A DNA stretch of 64,000 nt from the NCBI RefSeq assembly GCF_052180255.1, contig NZ_CP197466.1:4092001-4156000 (forward strand), in the 5' to 3' direction. Source of the stretch: Paenibacillus_AM sp052180255. GTDB taxonomy: Bacteria > Bacillota > Bacilli > Paenibacillales > NBRC-103111. Of the stretch, positions 36,441 through 45,630 are shown piece after piece (within the stretch, counting starts at the first letter, position 1; every line of letters begins with the position of its first letter). The position numbers were made by a program, and so were the translations under genes. Under the pieces are notes generated by a model, which was not told the DNA's origin, ran no database searches, and worked only from the letters and a program-made list of their open reading frames with translations.

Positions 36441-37490
36441 TCATGCCAATAGCAACCGCTCAATATGCAGCGTCCTCATTTGGTTCAAATCAATGAAAGT
36501 TCCATCTTCCAACTGAACTAGCGGATCAAGCTGCGCATAAGCATTGAGCATAACAACTTTAGCGCGTCGCCCGTCCGTGAGCTGAACACTGCGTCCAAGA
36601 AGAGCCTGCATCATTTGATCTAAGATGAGATGAATCATCCTTGGTTCCAGTTTTCCAAACGCTTGATCATGAAGGTACTGAAGTAATGCGTAAAACGGTA
36701 AAGCCGCTTGTTGAGGGCGATTCGAGATAAGGTGATGAATGGTGTCCGCGATTGCGACAATTTGGCTGTGGTAATCGAACTTCCCCGCACGAATGCCGAA
36801 TGGGTATCCGCTCCCATCCAGACGCTCGTGATGCAGCAGCGCAATCAGAGCTTGGCGGCGGCTCGTCCCAACCGTATCTCTGATCAATTGATAGCCAAAA
36901 TGCGTATGCTTCTTCCGATAAGCATACTCTGCCGGCAAGAGCGGCTCTTCGTTATCCATGAGATCTGGAGGTAAGCGAGTCTTTCCAATGTCATGAAGCA
37001 AAGCGCCGATGGCAAGCTGTGTAAGCTGTGGTTCTTTCATCTGAAGCCATTTTCCAATACGGACGGCAAGAATACTCACGCAAATGGGATGCCGATAGGT
37101 GTAGTCTGCTTTCGTCTGAAGCTGCTCGAATAAGGTGAATACATCTTGTTGTTCGGAGGAGCGCATGATAAATGGGAGGATTTGCTGTCTGATGTCCCAC
37201 AGCGGAATTTTTTTCGTAAAACGAACATCATCATAAATGACTTTCATATGTGCGGCGCATCCATCCATATGAGGGTGATAGCCAAGCTCTGCTAACGTGA
37301 CAGGCTTCTGCAAGCTAATGAGGTCACTTTCTTCAAGCTCAACGCCATGCATATCAAGGAGTCTTAGTCTGACATGATCTAGAATCGTCTTCGCGGGTGC
37401 AAGCAGATCACCTCTGTAATTGTGCGTATCCCGCTTGAGCTGCCTGCCGATAAAGGGGTGTCTGGGGTATGGCCGATATTGGATTATCAA
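36441..37490 (-). CDS. HD-GYP domain protein, probable c-di-GMP phosphodiesterase
   Basis: 349 aa. The HD-GYP domain occupies about 125-285 with LLHDIGKTRLP (HD at 166-167), HHERLDGSGYP (HH 220-221, GYP 228-230) and the downstream IVAIADTIHHL. These residues bind metal and degrade cyclic di-GMP in active members. The N-terminal 120 residues are unfamiliar and contain no receiver or membrane domain; the C-terminal 65 residues are also unassigned. Start is TTG 37490, six bases after AGGAGG; an ATG at 37496 abuts the ribosome site. Monocistronic. Confidence 0.88.
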   Translation of the reverse strand: MIIQYRPYPRHPFIGRQLKRDTHNYRGDLLAPAKTILDHVRLRLLDMHGVELEESDLISLQKPVTLAELGYHPHMDGCAAHMKVIYDDVRFTKKIPLWDIRQQILPFIMRSSEQQDVFTLFEQLQTKADYTYRHPICVSILAVRIGKWLQMKEPQLTQLAIGALLHDIGKTRLPPDLMDNEEPLLPAEYAYRKKHTHFGYQLIRDTVGTSRRQALIALLHHERLDGSGYPFGIRAGKFDYHSQIVAIADTIHHLISNRPQQAALPFYALLQYLHDQAFGKLEPRMIHLILDQMMQALLGRSVQLTDGRRAKVVMLNAYAQLDPLVQLEDGTFIDLNQMRTLHIERLLLA

Positions 37491-37659
37491 TTGCATCCTC
37501 CTGACCGTGGGTAGAATCTATTATTCTCTCGTTACATTCTATGACCCCAAATAAGGAATATACCGACTCTCTGAATAGCATTTCTCTCCTTACATAAAAT
37601 ATGTTCCAAGTGATATTAGAAGCGACATCGATATCGCATGACCGCTTTCGTCGCGCAAA

Positions 37660-37688
37660 GTGACAGGCATGGCACATTAACGTATAAT
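37660..37688 (+). promoter_or_regulatory. Promoter of the Dcu-type transporter gene
   Basis: GTGACA (37660-37665), 17-base spacer, perfect TATAAT (37683-37688), about 58 bases upstream of the start codon. Confidence 0.65.
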
Positions 37689-37745
37689 GGAATATATGTG
37701 AAAAAAATAACAACTTAGAACAGCTGAAAGTGATGTGAATAGCTC

Positions 37746-39068
37746 ATGTTTTTGATTCAACTCGTTATTGTGTTACTTGCCATCTTTGTAGGAGCGAGAC
37801 TAGGTGGTATTGGACTTGGTGTAATGGGAGGACTTGGGCTTGCCATTCTAACGTTTGGCTTCGGTCTTCAACCCACTTCACCACCAATCGATGTGATGTT
37901 GATGATTGCGGCGGTCATCACTGCTGCAGGCGCACTGCAAACTGCCGGGGGGATGGATTACTTGGTTTCCTTAGCTGAAAAGGCACTGCGCAAAAACCCC
38001 AGTCACATTACGTTCATGGGACCGATCGTGACGTATTTGTTCACTTTTTGCGCGGGAACGGGTCATGTGTCGTATTCGGTTCTACCTGTTATCGCGGAAG
38101 TATCTAGACAATCAGGCGTACGCCCAGAGCGGCCTTTATCGATATCTGTCATCGCCTCTCAACAAGCCATTACCGCAAGTCCAATCTCGGCAGCGACTGT
38201 TGCTCTCGTCTCCTTACTTGCCGGTTATCAAATAAGTCTTATGGATATCTTAATGATTAGTGTGCCTTCCACATTCATTAGCTGTATGATCGCAGCCTGG
38301 ATTATGACGAAAGTCGGCAAAAATTTAGATGAGGACCCTGAATATCAAAAACGACTTGCTGATGGTACGATCGATGCGGTCGTGAAGACGCAATCCGAAA
38401 GTGTGACGGCCATGAATCCTCGTGCCAAATTGTCCGTCGTGTTGTTCCTCTTGGGCGTCGTTCTTGTCGTCCTGCTCGGATCGATGCCACAGCTTCGCCC
38501 GGCATGGGAGACTGGCGGCAAGTTAGTCCCACTTAACATGGCCTATGCCATTGAACTAGTGATGCTATCAATAGCGGCACTCATCCTGCTGATCTGTAAG
38601 GTGAATGCGTCTCACCTCATTAAAAGCAACGTGTTCCTTGCGGGTATGCAGGCGGTTATCAGCATCTTCGGTATTGCTTGGCTCGGTGATACGTTCTTCG
38701 CAGGTCACATGGATCAGATCAGTATGTGGATTAAAGACAGCGTCACAGCTGCTCCGTGGCTATTCGCTATTGCACTCTTCATCCTGTCGATTCTTCTGTA
38801 CAGCCAAGCCGCAACGGTACGTGCACTCGTACCTCTAGGCATCGCCTTGGGTTTGCCGCCTGCTGCACTCATTGCCATGTTCCCAGCAGTAAACGGCTAC
38901 TTCTTCATTCCGAATTACCCAACCGTTATTGCAGCGATCAACTTTGACCGCACGGGAACGACGCGAATCGGCAAATATGTGCTGAACCACTCGTTCATGC
39001 TTCCTGGACTAATCGCAACCGTGCTTGCGGTCACAATCGGATTCGGACTTGCGCAGCTTATTTTATAA
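37746..39068 (+). CDS. Anaerobic C4-dicarboxylate transporter (DcuA/DcuB family)
   Basis: 440-aa membrane carrier with about 11 helices. The N-terminus (VGARLGGIGLGVMGGLGLAI), GTGHVSYSVLPVIAEV and IASQQAITASPISAATVAL are hallmarks of Dcu proteins, which exchange or import aspartate, fumarate, malate and succinate. The ribosome site is weak. Transcribed alone from a strong-looking promoter and ending at a hairpin. In Bacillales it often serves aspartate or fumarate use; the aspartate decarboxylation genes 14 kb away may be relevant. Confidence 0.92.
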   Translation: MFLIQLVIVLLAIFVGARLGGIGLGVMGGLGLAILTFGFGLQPTSPPIDVMLMIAAVITAAGALQTAGGMDYLVSLAEKALRKNPSHITFMGPIVTYLFTFCAGTGHVSYSVLPVIAEVSRQSGVRPERPLSISVIASQQAITASPISAATVALVSLLAGYQISLMDILMISVPSTFISCMIAAWIMTKVGKNLDEDPEYQKRLADGTIDAVVKTQSESVTAMNPRAKLSVVLFLLGVVLVVLLGSMPQLRPAWETGGKLVPLNMAYAIELVMLSIAALILLICKVNASHLIKSNVFLAGMQAVISIFGIAWLGDTFFAGHMDQISMWIKDSVTAAPWLFAIALFILSILLYSQAATVRALVPLGIALGLPPAALIAMFPAVNGYFFIPNYPTVIAAINFDRTGTTRIGKYVLNHSFMLPGLIATVLAVTIGFGLAQLIL

Positions 39069-39097
39069 GGCGCTTCTTTAAATAAATAAGTGATTTC

Positions 39098-39148
39098 AAA
39101 AGCCCCTCCTACAACTCGGCTATCGAGCGATTAGGAAGGGCTATTTTT
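39098..39148 (+). terminator. Terminator after the Dcu-type gene
   Basis: AAAAGCCCCTCCT (39098-39110) pairs with AGGAAGGGCT from 39133, with one mismatch, followed by a T5 run. Confidence 0.75.
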
Positions 39149-39209
39149 ATCGGAATCGAAGTTAAACAGACTGAAAAGAGTTGACGTCGGCTGCCGAAGC
39201 AAGCACAAA

Positions 39210-39260
39210 AAACGCCCAAACTCAAAGAACGGTTGACGTTCTTCGACTTCAGGCGCTTTT
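39210..39260 (-). terminator. Two-tier terminator after the DUF2167 gene
   Basis: Inner stem AAGAACG (39225-39231) with CGTTCTT (39237-39243), outer GC-rich arms near 39211-39216 and 39251-39256, and a T-run on the minus strand. Confidence 0.75.
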
Positions 39261-39270
39261 GCTTACGAAA

Positions 39271-40209
39271 CTATGATTTTTGCTTCTGGTCGATCACTTG
39301 GTCCTGTGCCGGTTGCTCCGATTGCTCTGATTGCGTCGGTTGCTCCGACTGCTCTTTCTTCAATCCGGTTCTTTTGCGAATAAATCCCCAAATAGCACCG
39401 CCGGCCAGCACAATCACGATCCCAAACTTCTTCAATAGAGGGATGAGCAAAGCAAGCAAGCCCGCTTTTTTGGCAATCGCCAGACCCGCGCCTCCAAGAA
39501 TTAGTCCAGTCAAGCCGAATTCAGCTACCTTATCGGTTTTGCTGTCAAAATCCTCATACCGTTGACCCTGCTTTAGTTGAAACTGCGACAGGATCTTATC
39601 GGTAAACACTTTACGGTCCGCCTTCAAATTCGCCGGGTCTGATACGAGTATCGCTGAGATATAGCCTTTGCGTGATAGAATCTTTACATTGTAGTTAATA
39701 ACACCGTTGTTCTTAGAATCATGTGCCAATAAAGACCACGTCAAACTGTGCAAGGTGTTGTCATAGAACGGTGCAACATCCCATTTGTCAACGAATAACT
39801 GGTTTTCAGGACTTAAATCCTTATTCATTTCTTCCGTGCCTTCTTTGTAGCTCTTCAGCAAGGCATCAGCATCAATTTTCGTTTTTTCCTCGTCTTTAAC
39901 GTGTCCCGATTCGGAATATTCGAAGAAAACGGCCCAATCCTGTTTTTCGTCCTTTGGAATGACCAAGCCGATTTCTTCCCCGCTTGCTTTCATTCCGTTC
40001 TGTGTTATGTACTTTTTCGTATTTTCAGCATCAAGAAAAACAAAATCATTGCCCAACTGTAGTTCTGCTAAACCAGTTCCCACGTCGATTTTCTTTCCGC
40101 CTTCTACCCAATTCAGCTGCTCTTTGGCGAATGCGGGAGCCGCACACACCATCATAATAAAAGTCATAACACTTACTGATTTTAAAAGTTTTGCTATCCA
40201 CGATTTCAA
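39271..40209 (-). CDS. DUF2167 membrane protein
   Basis: 312 aa. The signal peptide ends near AFA (residue 28); the extracytoplasmic DUF2167 domain spans about 30-230 (WVEGGKKIDVGTGLAELQLG, DADALLKSYKEG, VINYNVKILSRKG, YEDFDSKTDKVAEFG). A C-terminal hydrophobic region (about 232-282) and a polar Glu/Gln/Ser tail with repeated SEQ units follow. Start is TTG 40209 after GGGAGGAA. The family's function is unknown. The 3' end contains an imperfect 27-bp DNA repeat encoding the tail. Operon with the small membrane protein upstream. Confidence 0.85.
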   Translation of the reverse strand: MKSWIAKLLKSVSVMTFIMMVCAAPAFAKEQLNWVEGGKKIDVGTGLAELQLGNDFVFLDAENTKKYITQNGMKASGEEIGLVIPKDEKQDWAVFFEYSESGHVKDEEKTKIDADALLKSYKEGTEEMNKDLSPENQLFVDKWDVAPFYDNTLHSLTWSLLAHDSKNNGVINYNVKILSRKGYISAILVSDPANLKADRKVFTDKILSQFQLKQGQRYEDFDSKTDKVAEFGLTGLILGGAGLAIAKKAGLLALLIPLLKKFGIVIVLAGGAIWGFIRKRTGLKKEQSEQPTQSEQSEQPAQDQVIDQKQKS

Positions 40210-40237
40210 AAAAAACTTCCTCCCAAACCATGTGTTC

Positions 40238-40447
40238 TTACGCTGCGGACGACGTGTCCTTCTTTCCCTTAAATAAATGAATACCTACTAGGATGGCGCC
40301 GATAGCCGCAACAGCAATTTCGACAATGGTTTGACTTCCGCCAAAAATGTCTTCCAAAACGTTAAATAATTTGAATTGCAGACCGAACTGCGGCAGTATG
40401 AATGCCCCTAACCCCAAAATTAAAAAAATGATGCCTGTACGTAACAT
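40238..40447 (-). CDS. Small membrane protein, 69 aa
   Basis: Two hydrophobic helices (about 4-22 and 41-60) joined by a loop with FNVLEDIFGGSQ; a basic C-terminal tail follows. AAGGAGG precedes the ATG and the DUF2167 gene starts 28 bases downstream, so the two are one unit. No named family recognised. Confidence 0.8.
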   Translation of the reverse strand: MLRTGIIFLILGLGAFILPQFGLQFKLFNVLEDIFGGSQTIVEIAVAAIGAILVGIHLFKGKKDTSSAA

Positions 40448-40718
40448 AATTTAACCTCCTTAATAATGGAAAATACCTATGTAGGTTATCACATAATACA
40501 AATAGTGACAATGTTTATACTTCTCTGGAACAATCCTTAGAGGCCGCAAATCACGTTGGAGACACCCAATCTTCGTTTTCGGGATACTGGTCTTTTTCCG
40601 AACAAATTTCAATCAGAAATGGACAAATTATGACTAAAACACGAACATTTATTATTAATAGTTAACGAATCGTACATATTTTTTATCAAAAGGATATTCC
40701 CTTTCCGCTAATTTTAAG

Positions 40719-40812
40719 TATAATGGAATTTGTGTCAATTGTTCGACAAAATTCTACAAATTTAATTTTTCAAATTAGATTGACAAATTCCTATAAAACC
40801 GATAGGATTTGT
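40719..40812 (+). promoter_or_regulatory. Promoter region of the nucleoside importer operon
   Basis: TTGACA (40780-40785), 17-base spacer and TAGGAT (40803-40808) lie 42 bases before the start codon. An inverted repeat (40783-40794 with 40802-40812, one bulge) overlaps both boxes and could be an operator. A further TATAAT is at 40719-40724. From 40448 to 40718 I see only A/T-rich sequence; no purine riboswitch core was found. Confidence 0.5.
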
Positions 40813-40849
40813 TAAAAATAAAAATTGTTACATAAAGGGGTAGAGACTA

Positions 40850-41884
40850 TTGAAAAAAATGTTGATGCTCGTCTGTGCACTTGTGTTATTCATCACGGCA
40901 GGCTGCGGAGCAAAAAATGCAACAACAGAAGGTGCTGCAGGAAATACAGATAAGCCAGTAAGTAAAGATGCGAAGAAAATCGCACTTGTACTACCTGAAA
41001 AAATTGGTGTAAACCCATTCTTCCAAATCATGGACGAAGGTGCTAAAAAGGCAGGCAAAGAGTTCAACGCTCAAGTTAAAACGATTGAATCTACTGACCC
41101 TAACGCATTCGAACAAAATATGAGAGCGGCTGTTGCCGATAAATATGATCTGATTATTACAGCAACTTTCCAAGCGGAAGATGCATTGAAAAAAGTATCT
41201 GCTGAGAACCCTGATCAAAAGTTCGCAATCATTGATACGGTTATTGAAGGTCCTAATGTCCGCTCGGTTGTCTTCCGTGAGTATGAATCCTCCTACTTGC
41301 TAGGCGCTGCTGCTGGCTTGTCCACAAAGACAAACACAGTTGGTATCGTAGCTGCAATGGACATTCCGATGATCAAGAAGTGGACTGTTCCTTTTGAACA
41401 AGGCTTGAAAGCAACAAATCCGAACGCGAAATACCTTGTCAACTATGTAGGTGGATTTACAGACCCTGCAAAAGCGAAAGAACTTGCGATCCTTCAACAA
41501 TCCAAAGGTGCTGACTTCATTCTAGGCGCTGCTGCTGTTGGTGACCTTGGCGTATTCGAAGCTGCGAAAGAGAAAAACTTCTTCACAGCAGGACAAGATA
41601 TTGACCACACAAGCAAAGATCCGGATCACATCGTATTGTCTCAATTAAAAGGCGCTGACACAGCTGCATACGAAACAATCAAAGACTTCGTAAATGGTGC
41701 ATTCAAAGCTGGCGTTGTGGACTATGGTCTGAAAGAAAAAGGTGTAGGTGTTCCATTCGTAACACATGATTCCCAAACCAAAATGAATCCTTTCCTAACA
41801 GCTGAGACAATTACAAAATTGAAGCAAATCAATGATGACATCGTATCCGGTAAGCTTGTTCTTAAAGATCCATTGAAACAATAG
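40850..41884 (+). CDS. nupN: BMP-family nucleoside-binding lipoprotein
   Basis: Substrate-binding protein of a nucleoside ABC importer, 344 aa. TTG start nine bases after AAAGGGG. Lipobox TAGC gives a lipidated Cys at residue 19. The BMP/PnrA fold shows IALVLPEKIGVNPFFQIMDEGAKKA at the N-terminus and FREYESSYLLGAAAGL, as in Bacillus NupN and Treponema PnrA. It heads an operon with one ATPase, two permeases and a phosphorylase. A GC-rich hairpin and a structured repeat separate it from the ATPase gene. Confidence 0.93.
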   Translation: MKKMLMLVCALVLFITAGCGAKNATTEGAAGNTDKPVSKDAKKIALVLPEKIGVNPFFQIMDEGAKKAGKEFNAQVKTIESTDPNAFEQNMRAAVADKYDLIITATFQAEDALKKVSAENPDQKFAIIDTVIEGPNVRSVVFREYESSYLLGAAAGLSTKTNTVGIVAAMDIPMIKKWTVPFEQGLKATNPNAKYLVNYVGGFTDPAKAKELAILQQSKGADFILGAAAVGDLGVFEAAKEKNFFTAGQDIDHTSKDPDHIVLSQLKGADTAAYETIKDFVNGAFKAGVVDYGLKEKGVGVPFVTHDSQTKMNPFLTAETITKLKQINDDIVSGKLVLKDPLKQ

Positions 41885-41913
41885 TACAAATTTCCGGCAT
41901 TTGCCGCCATTCG

Positions 41914-41943
41914 GACCGACTGCTTCTACACTCGCAGTCGGTC
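41914..41943 (+). promoter_or_regulatory. Intercistronic hairpin after the binding-protein gene
   Basis: GACCGACTGC (41914-41923) pairs perfectly with GCAGTCGGTC (41934-41943), followed by a modest T-rich tract. It probably protects or partially terminates the transcript so the binding protein outweighs the downstream subunits. Confidence 0.6.
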
Positions 41944-41968
41944 TTCAGTTTAATCATTCAAAAACTTG

Positions 41969-42085
41969 GGAGAACAGAAGTACCTCCGGTCGCTGTTGAA
42001 ATCGTGAATTTTGATTGGATCAAATGGATTGTATATTCACTCTTTCAAAGGCGAACATTTCATTCCTACGATACTTCTGTTCTCC
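41969..42085 (+). repeat. Structured repeat element, copy 3
   Basis: A perfect 14-bp outer stem pairs 41969-41982 with 42072-42085. The inner stem pairs 41996-42009 with 42035-42048 (12 of 14 pairs). The loop has TTGATTGGATCA and the inner stem is followed by AAGG, as in copies 1 and 2. A CTCCGT-like segment follows the outer stem here, as TCCGT does in copy 1. It lies between the first and second genes of the nucleoside importer operon. Confidence 0.7.
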
Positions 42086-42137
42086 TCCGTTCAACTTTTT
42101 AATACCATTCTTAAACACGTCCAAAAGGGGTGCTGTC

Positions 42138-43646
42138 ATGCTGCTGCAAATGGAGCAGATTACGAAAAAATATGGGGACTTCACAGCGAACCATGCGATT
42201 GATTTCTCACTTCGATCAGGTGAAATTCACGCTATCGTCGGCGAGAACGGTGCAGGGAAAACAACGCTGATGCGGATGCTCTATGGGATGGAGATTCCGA
42301 CTTCTGGATCGATCAAGGTACGAGGTAAAGAAGTAGCCTTCCAATCACCTCGGGATGCGATTGCAAATGGAATTGGAATGGTACATCAACATTTTATGTT
42401 GTTCCCTTCTTTTACAGTTGCTGAGAACATTGTCATCGGTTCGGAGCCAACGCCTGGCATCGGATTTAATCGCAAACAAGCGGTTCAGCAGGTCGAAGCG
42501 CTAAGCAAACAATTCGGTATGCCCGTTCCACCCGATAAAAAAGTCGCAGACTGCTCGCTCGGTACGCAGCAGCGTATGGAAATTCTGAAAGTGCTCTATC
42601 GTGGAGCCGACATCATTGTGCTCGATGAGCCTACTGCTGTCTTAACACCTCTTGAAGTCAATGAGCTGTTATCAGCGATCAAAAATCTAGCAAGTCAAGG
42701 CAAGAGCATTATTCTAATTACACATAAACTCCATGAAGTTATGGAAGTTGCCGACCGCATTACGGTCCTTCGCAGTGGTAAAGTAACAGGTACTTTAGAG
42801 AAAGCGGACACGAACATCGAAGAACTTTCCCGCTTGATGGTCGGCAGAGAACTTGCTCCAGTAATTAAACAAGCATCGATGCAAGGAGAACCTGTCCTAC
42901 AAGTGCAGGATATAACGGTTCAAGGCGCAGGAGGCAAGCCTGTTGTAGAAAAAGTCAGCTTCACCGTACATGCGGGTGAAATTGTCGGAATTGCAGGGGT
43001 GTCGGGCAACGGTCAGACGGAGCTAATCCAAAGTATCTGCGGATTGCTTCCAACACACGCAGGCAGCACGACATTGCTGGGTACTCCCATCTCTAACAAG
43101 CAGCCGAATGAAATTCGCCAAACAGGCCTTGCACATGTTCCAGAAGATCGCTATCAATGGGGTTGTGCCAAGGATCGCACCGTTCTCGATAACGGAGTGA
43201 TGGGCTTTCAGCGCAGCAAACAGCGAATGGGGATTTTGAATAAAAAAGCCCTTGGAGACATGGTTGCGGGTTGGGTAAAAAAATTCGACATTAAGACATC
43301 ATCCATTCATACGACAGCTCAGTATTTATCAGGCGGTAACTTGCAAAAGCTGATTGTCGCACGTGAGCTTGCACAGGAGACACCTTTTCTAATCACTGCC
43401 GAACCTACTCGTGGGGTAGACATCGGTGCCATGGAATTTATTCATGATCAATTATTAGCGAAACGTAAAGAAGGCGGGGCGATTCTGCTTGTGTCCTCGG
43501 AGCTTTCCGAAGTCATGAAGCTATCTGATCGCATTCTCGTCATGTATGAAGGTAAAGTGGTTGGCGAAATAAGCGGCCATGAATCAACCGAAGAAGCGCT
43601 CAGCTTCTTAATGGCTGGAGGAGGTAGCAACCATGAATACAATTAA
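42138..43646 (+). CDS. nupO: Nucleoside ABC importer ATPase (double nucleotide domain)
   Basis: 502-aa protein with two fused ABC domains, as in sugar and nucleoside importers. The first has Walker A GENGAGKT (residues 34-41), signature CSLGTQQRME and Walker B IIVLDEPT. The second has a divergent P-loop (GVSGNGQTE), signature YLSGGNLQK and Walker B FLITAEPTRGVD, so only the first is a canonical ATPase site. Start is ATG 42138, six bases after AAAAGGGGTG; a longer in-frame start falls inside the structured repeat and is rejected. Confidence 0.94.
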   Translation: MLLQMEQITKKYGDFTANHAIDFSLRSGEIHAIVGENGAGKTTLMRMLYGMEIPTSGSIKVRGKEVAFQSPRDAIANGIGMVHQHFMLFPSFTVAENIVIGSEPTPGIGFNRKQAVQQVEALSKQFGMPVPPDKKVADCSLGTQQRMEILKVLYRGADIIVLDEPTAVLTPLEVNELLSAIKNLASQGKSIILITHKLHEVMEVADRITVLRSGKVTGTLEKADTNIEELSRLMVGRELAPVIKQASMQGEPVLQVQDITVQGAGGKPVVEKVSFTVHAGEIVGIAGVSGNGQTELIQSICGLLPTHAGSTTLLGTPISNKQPNEIRQTGLAHVPEDRYQWGCAKDRTVLDNGVMGFQRSKQRMGILNKKALGDMVAGWVKKFDIKTSSIHTTAQYLSGGNLQKLIVARELAQETPFLITAEPTRGVDIGAMEFIHDQLLAKRKEGGAILLVSSELSEVMKLSDRILVMYEGKVVGEISGHESTEEALSFLMAGGGSNHEYN

Positions 43647-44700
43647 GCAGCAAGCCAAAGCGCTTGCTCATCCTCTCGCTGCTCTCGCAATTGGCCTGAT
43701 CGTAGGCGCGCTGGCAATCTTACTTGTCGGAGGATCTGTCTTTGAGACTTACGGACAAATGTGGAAAGGTGCTTTCGGAAGTACGTATTTCTTCACCAAT
43801 ACATTAACGAGAGCTGTACCTATTATTTTGATTGGACTTGGACTTGCTCTCGCTTTCCGAGCTGGATTCTTCAACTTAGGGGCTGAAGGACAGCTTGTCC
43901 TAGGTGGAATTGCTGCTGCACTAACAGCCCTTTATTTACCGGGACCCGGCTGGATGAAGCTGATTGGCGCCTTACTCGCAGGTATTGTCAGTGGTGGCTT
44001 GTGGTCCGCTTTTGCCGGATGGTTAGATGCCAAATTTAAAGTCAATTTATTGATTACGACCCTACTCTTAAACTATGTCGCTACTTTATTTGCTGGATAT
44101 TTAGTAGCAAATCCGTTCAAGGATACGAAAGGTTCAGCAGCACTTGCCCAATCCGCTATGATTGATAAAAGCGCTTGGTTGCCGAAGCTCATGGCTGGAT
44201 CAAGTTTGCATGCGGGCTTCATTATAGCTGTAATTGCGACTATCGTCCTTTTTTGGATTATGCGTAGAACGGTATTCGGATATGAAATGAACATGACGGG
44301 CAGCAATCCATTTTTCGCGATGTATGGTGGAATTAAATCTTTGCCAATGGTCGTAACGACTATGTTCATCAGCGGCGGATTCGCGGGTCTTGCAGGTGCA
44401 GTTGAAGTACTTGGCATGCAGTATCGCTATCTCGATGGTGCATTAACGTCACCCAACTATGCATGGTCCGGACTCATGGCCGCCCTTCTCGCAGGGTCCA
44501 ATCCGATTGGAACAGCGTTTGCCGCCATCTTACTCGCAGCACTCCAGACGGGTGCTATGGGTGTAGAACGCAACACCGAAGTTCCACTTGAAATTGCAAG
44601 TGTCATCCAAGCTGTTATTGTCGTATTCGTATCGGCAAAATTCAGCTATGCCTTTATTAAACGAAAGAAAGAGAGGAATACAAATGGAACAACTGTTTGA
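43633..44700 (+). CDS. nupP: Nucleoside ABC importer permease 1
   Basis: 355-aa branched-chain-type permease with about nine helices, containing AFRAGFFNLGAEGQLVLGGI, the conserved loop of this family. It overlaps the ATPase gene by 14 bases and has GGAGGAGG as ribosome site. Heterodimerises with the next product. Confidence 0.93.
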   Translation: MNTIKQQAKALAHPLAALAIGLIVGALAILLVGGSVFETYGQMWKGAFGSTYFFTNTLTRAVPIILIGLGLALAFRAGFFNLGAEGQLVLGGIAAALTALYLPGPGWMKLIGALLAGIVSGGLWSAFAGWLDAKFKVNLLITTLLLNYVATLFAGYLVANPFKDTKGSAALAQSAMIDKSAWLPKLMAGSSLHAGFIIAVIATIVLFWIMRRTVFGYEMNMTGSNPFFAMYGGIKSLPMVVTTMFISGGFAGLAGAVEVLGMQYRYLDGALTSPNYAWSGLMAALLAGSNPIGTAFAAILLAALQTGAMGVERNTEVPLEIASVIQAVIVVFVSAKFSYAFIKRKKERNTNGTTV

Positions 44701-45589
44701 TCTCTCTTTAGTCAACTCTACGATTCGAATGGTCGTCCCGATTCTATTAGCCGCACTTGGCGGACTGCTTTGTGCTCGTGCTGGCGTATTTAACGTAGGT
44801 TTAGAAGGATTCGTACTCGTGGGCGCTTTCTCAGCAATCTTAGGCAACTACTTGCTTGGCAATGCGTTTCTTGCTGTATTGTTCGCCGTCGTCTGTGTCA
44901 TGGTCTACTCCCTACTCTTCGCTTATGTCGGCATTCATCTGCAGGCCAATGTGATTGTAGTCGGGATATCGATGAACTTCCTTGCTTTAGGATTAACGAC
45001 GTTTTGCTTAAGAGCCATTTTTCATGTAAAAGGCGCTTATTATGATAAGAACATGGTCGGTCTACCCAAATGGGACATTCCAGGGCTTGGCGGTATTCTG
45101 ACAGGATTATCCCCCCTTGTGTTCCTTACCTTTATACTTGTTATTGCCCTGCACTTCTTCCTGTTCCGCACGGTTACAGGATTCCGCCTCTTAGCAGTCG
45201 GTGAGAATGGCGTCGCAGCTAAAAGTATGGGGATCAAAATTCACCGTTACCAATACGGTGCGATCATCGCCTGCGGTGCTTTTTGTGGACTTGCCGGCGC
45301 ACAGTTGTCACTTGGTAACCTGACAATGTTCTCAGAAGGTATGACAGCTGGACGTGGATTTATCTCCTTGGTTGCGATGATGCTGGGACAATTCAGTCCG
45401 CTCGGCGTCATGATCTCCAGTCTATTCTTCGGACTTATGGATGCCATCAGTATTCGACTGCAAGGATTTGCGTTACCAACCCAATTTACAATGATGATTC
45501 CTTATATCGTCACTTTAATTGCTTTGTTCTTCTTTAGAAAAAGCAGCTATTTATCCGATGCTCAGAAATCGAGTGGTAGTTCGAGATAG
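44684..45589 (+). CDS. nupQ: Nucleoside ABC importer permease 2
   Basis: 301-aa permease with about eight helices and the family loop CARAGVFNVGLEGFVLVGAF. Start is ATG 44684 after AGAGAGG, overlapping the previous gene by 17 bases; longer in-frame starts lie inside that gene without ribosome sites. Confidence 0.93.
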   Translation: MEQLFDLSLVNSTIRMVVPILLAALGGLLCARAGVFNVGLEGFVLVGAFSAILGNYLLGNAFLAVLFAVVCVMVYSLLFAYVGIHLQANVIVVGISMNFLALGLTTFCLRAIFHVKGAYYDKNMVGLPKWDIPGLGGILTGLSPLVFLTFILVIALHFFLFRTVTGFRLLAVGENGVAAKSMGIKIHRYQYGAIIACGAFCGLAGAQLSLGNLTMFSEGMTAGRGFISLVAMMLGQFSPLGVMISSLFFGLMDAISIRLQGFALPTQFTMMIPYIVTLIALFFFRKSSYLSDAQKSSGSSR

Positions 45590-45630
45590 GTCTACAAAAC
45601 CCATTTATTCAAAAAGGAGCTTGATCCATC

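Noticed and set aside
40448..40849. Purine riboswitch before the nucleoside importer operon
   Set aside because: I searched by eye for the conserved purine-aptamer core and paired loops and did not find them; only a small inverted repeat over the promoter is present.
42015..42137. N-terminal extension of the nucleoside importer ATPase
   Set aside because: The extra 41 codons lie partly inside the structured repeat; the ATG at 42138 has a good ribosome site and begins a normal ABC domain.
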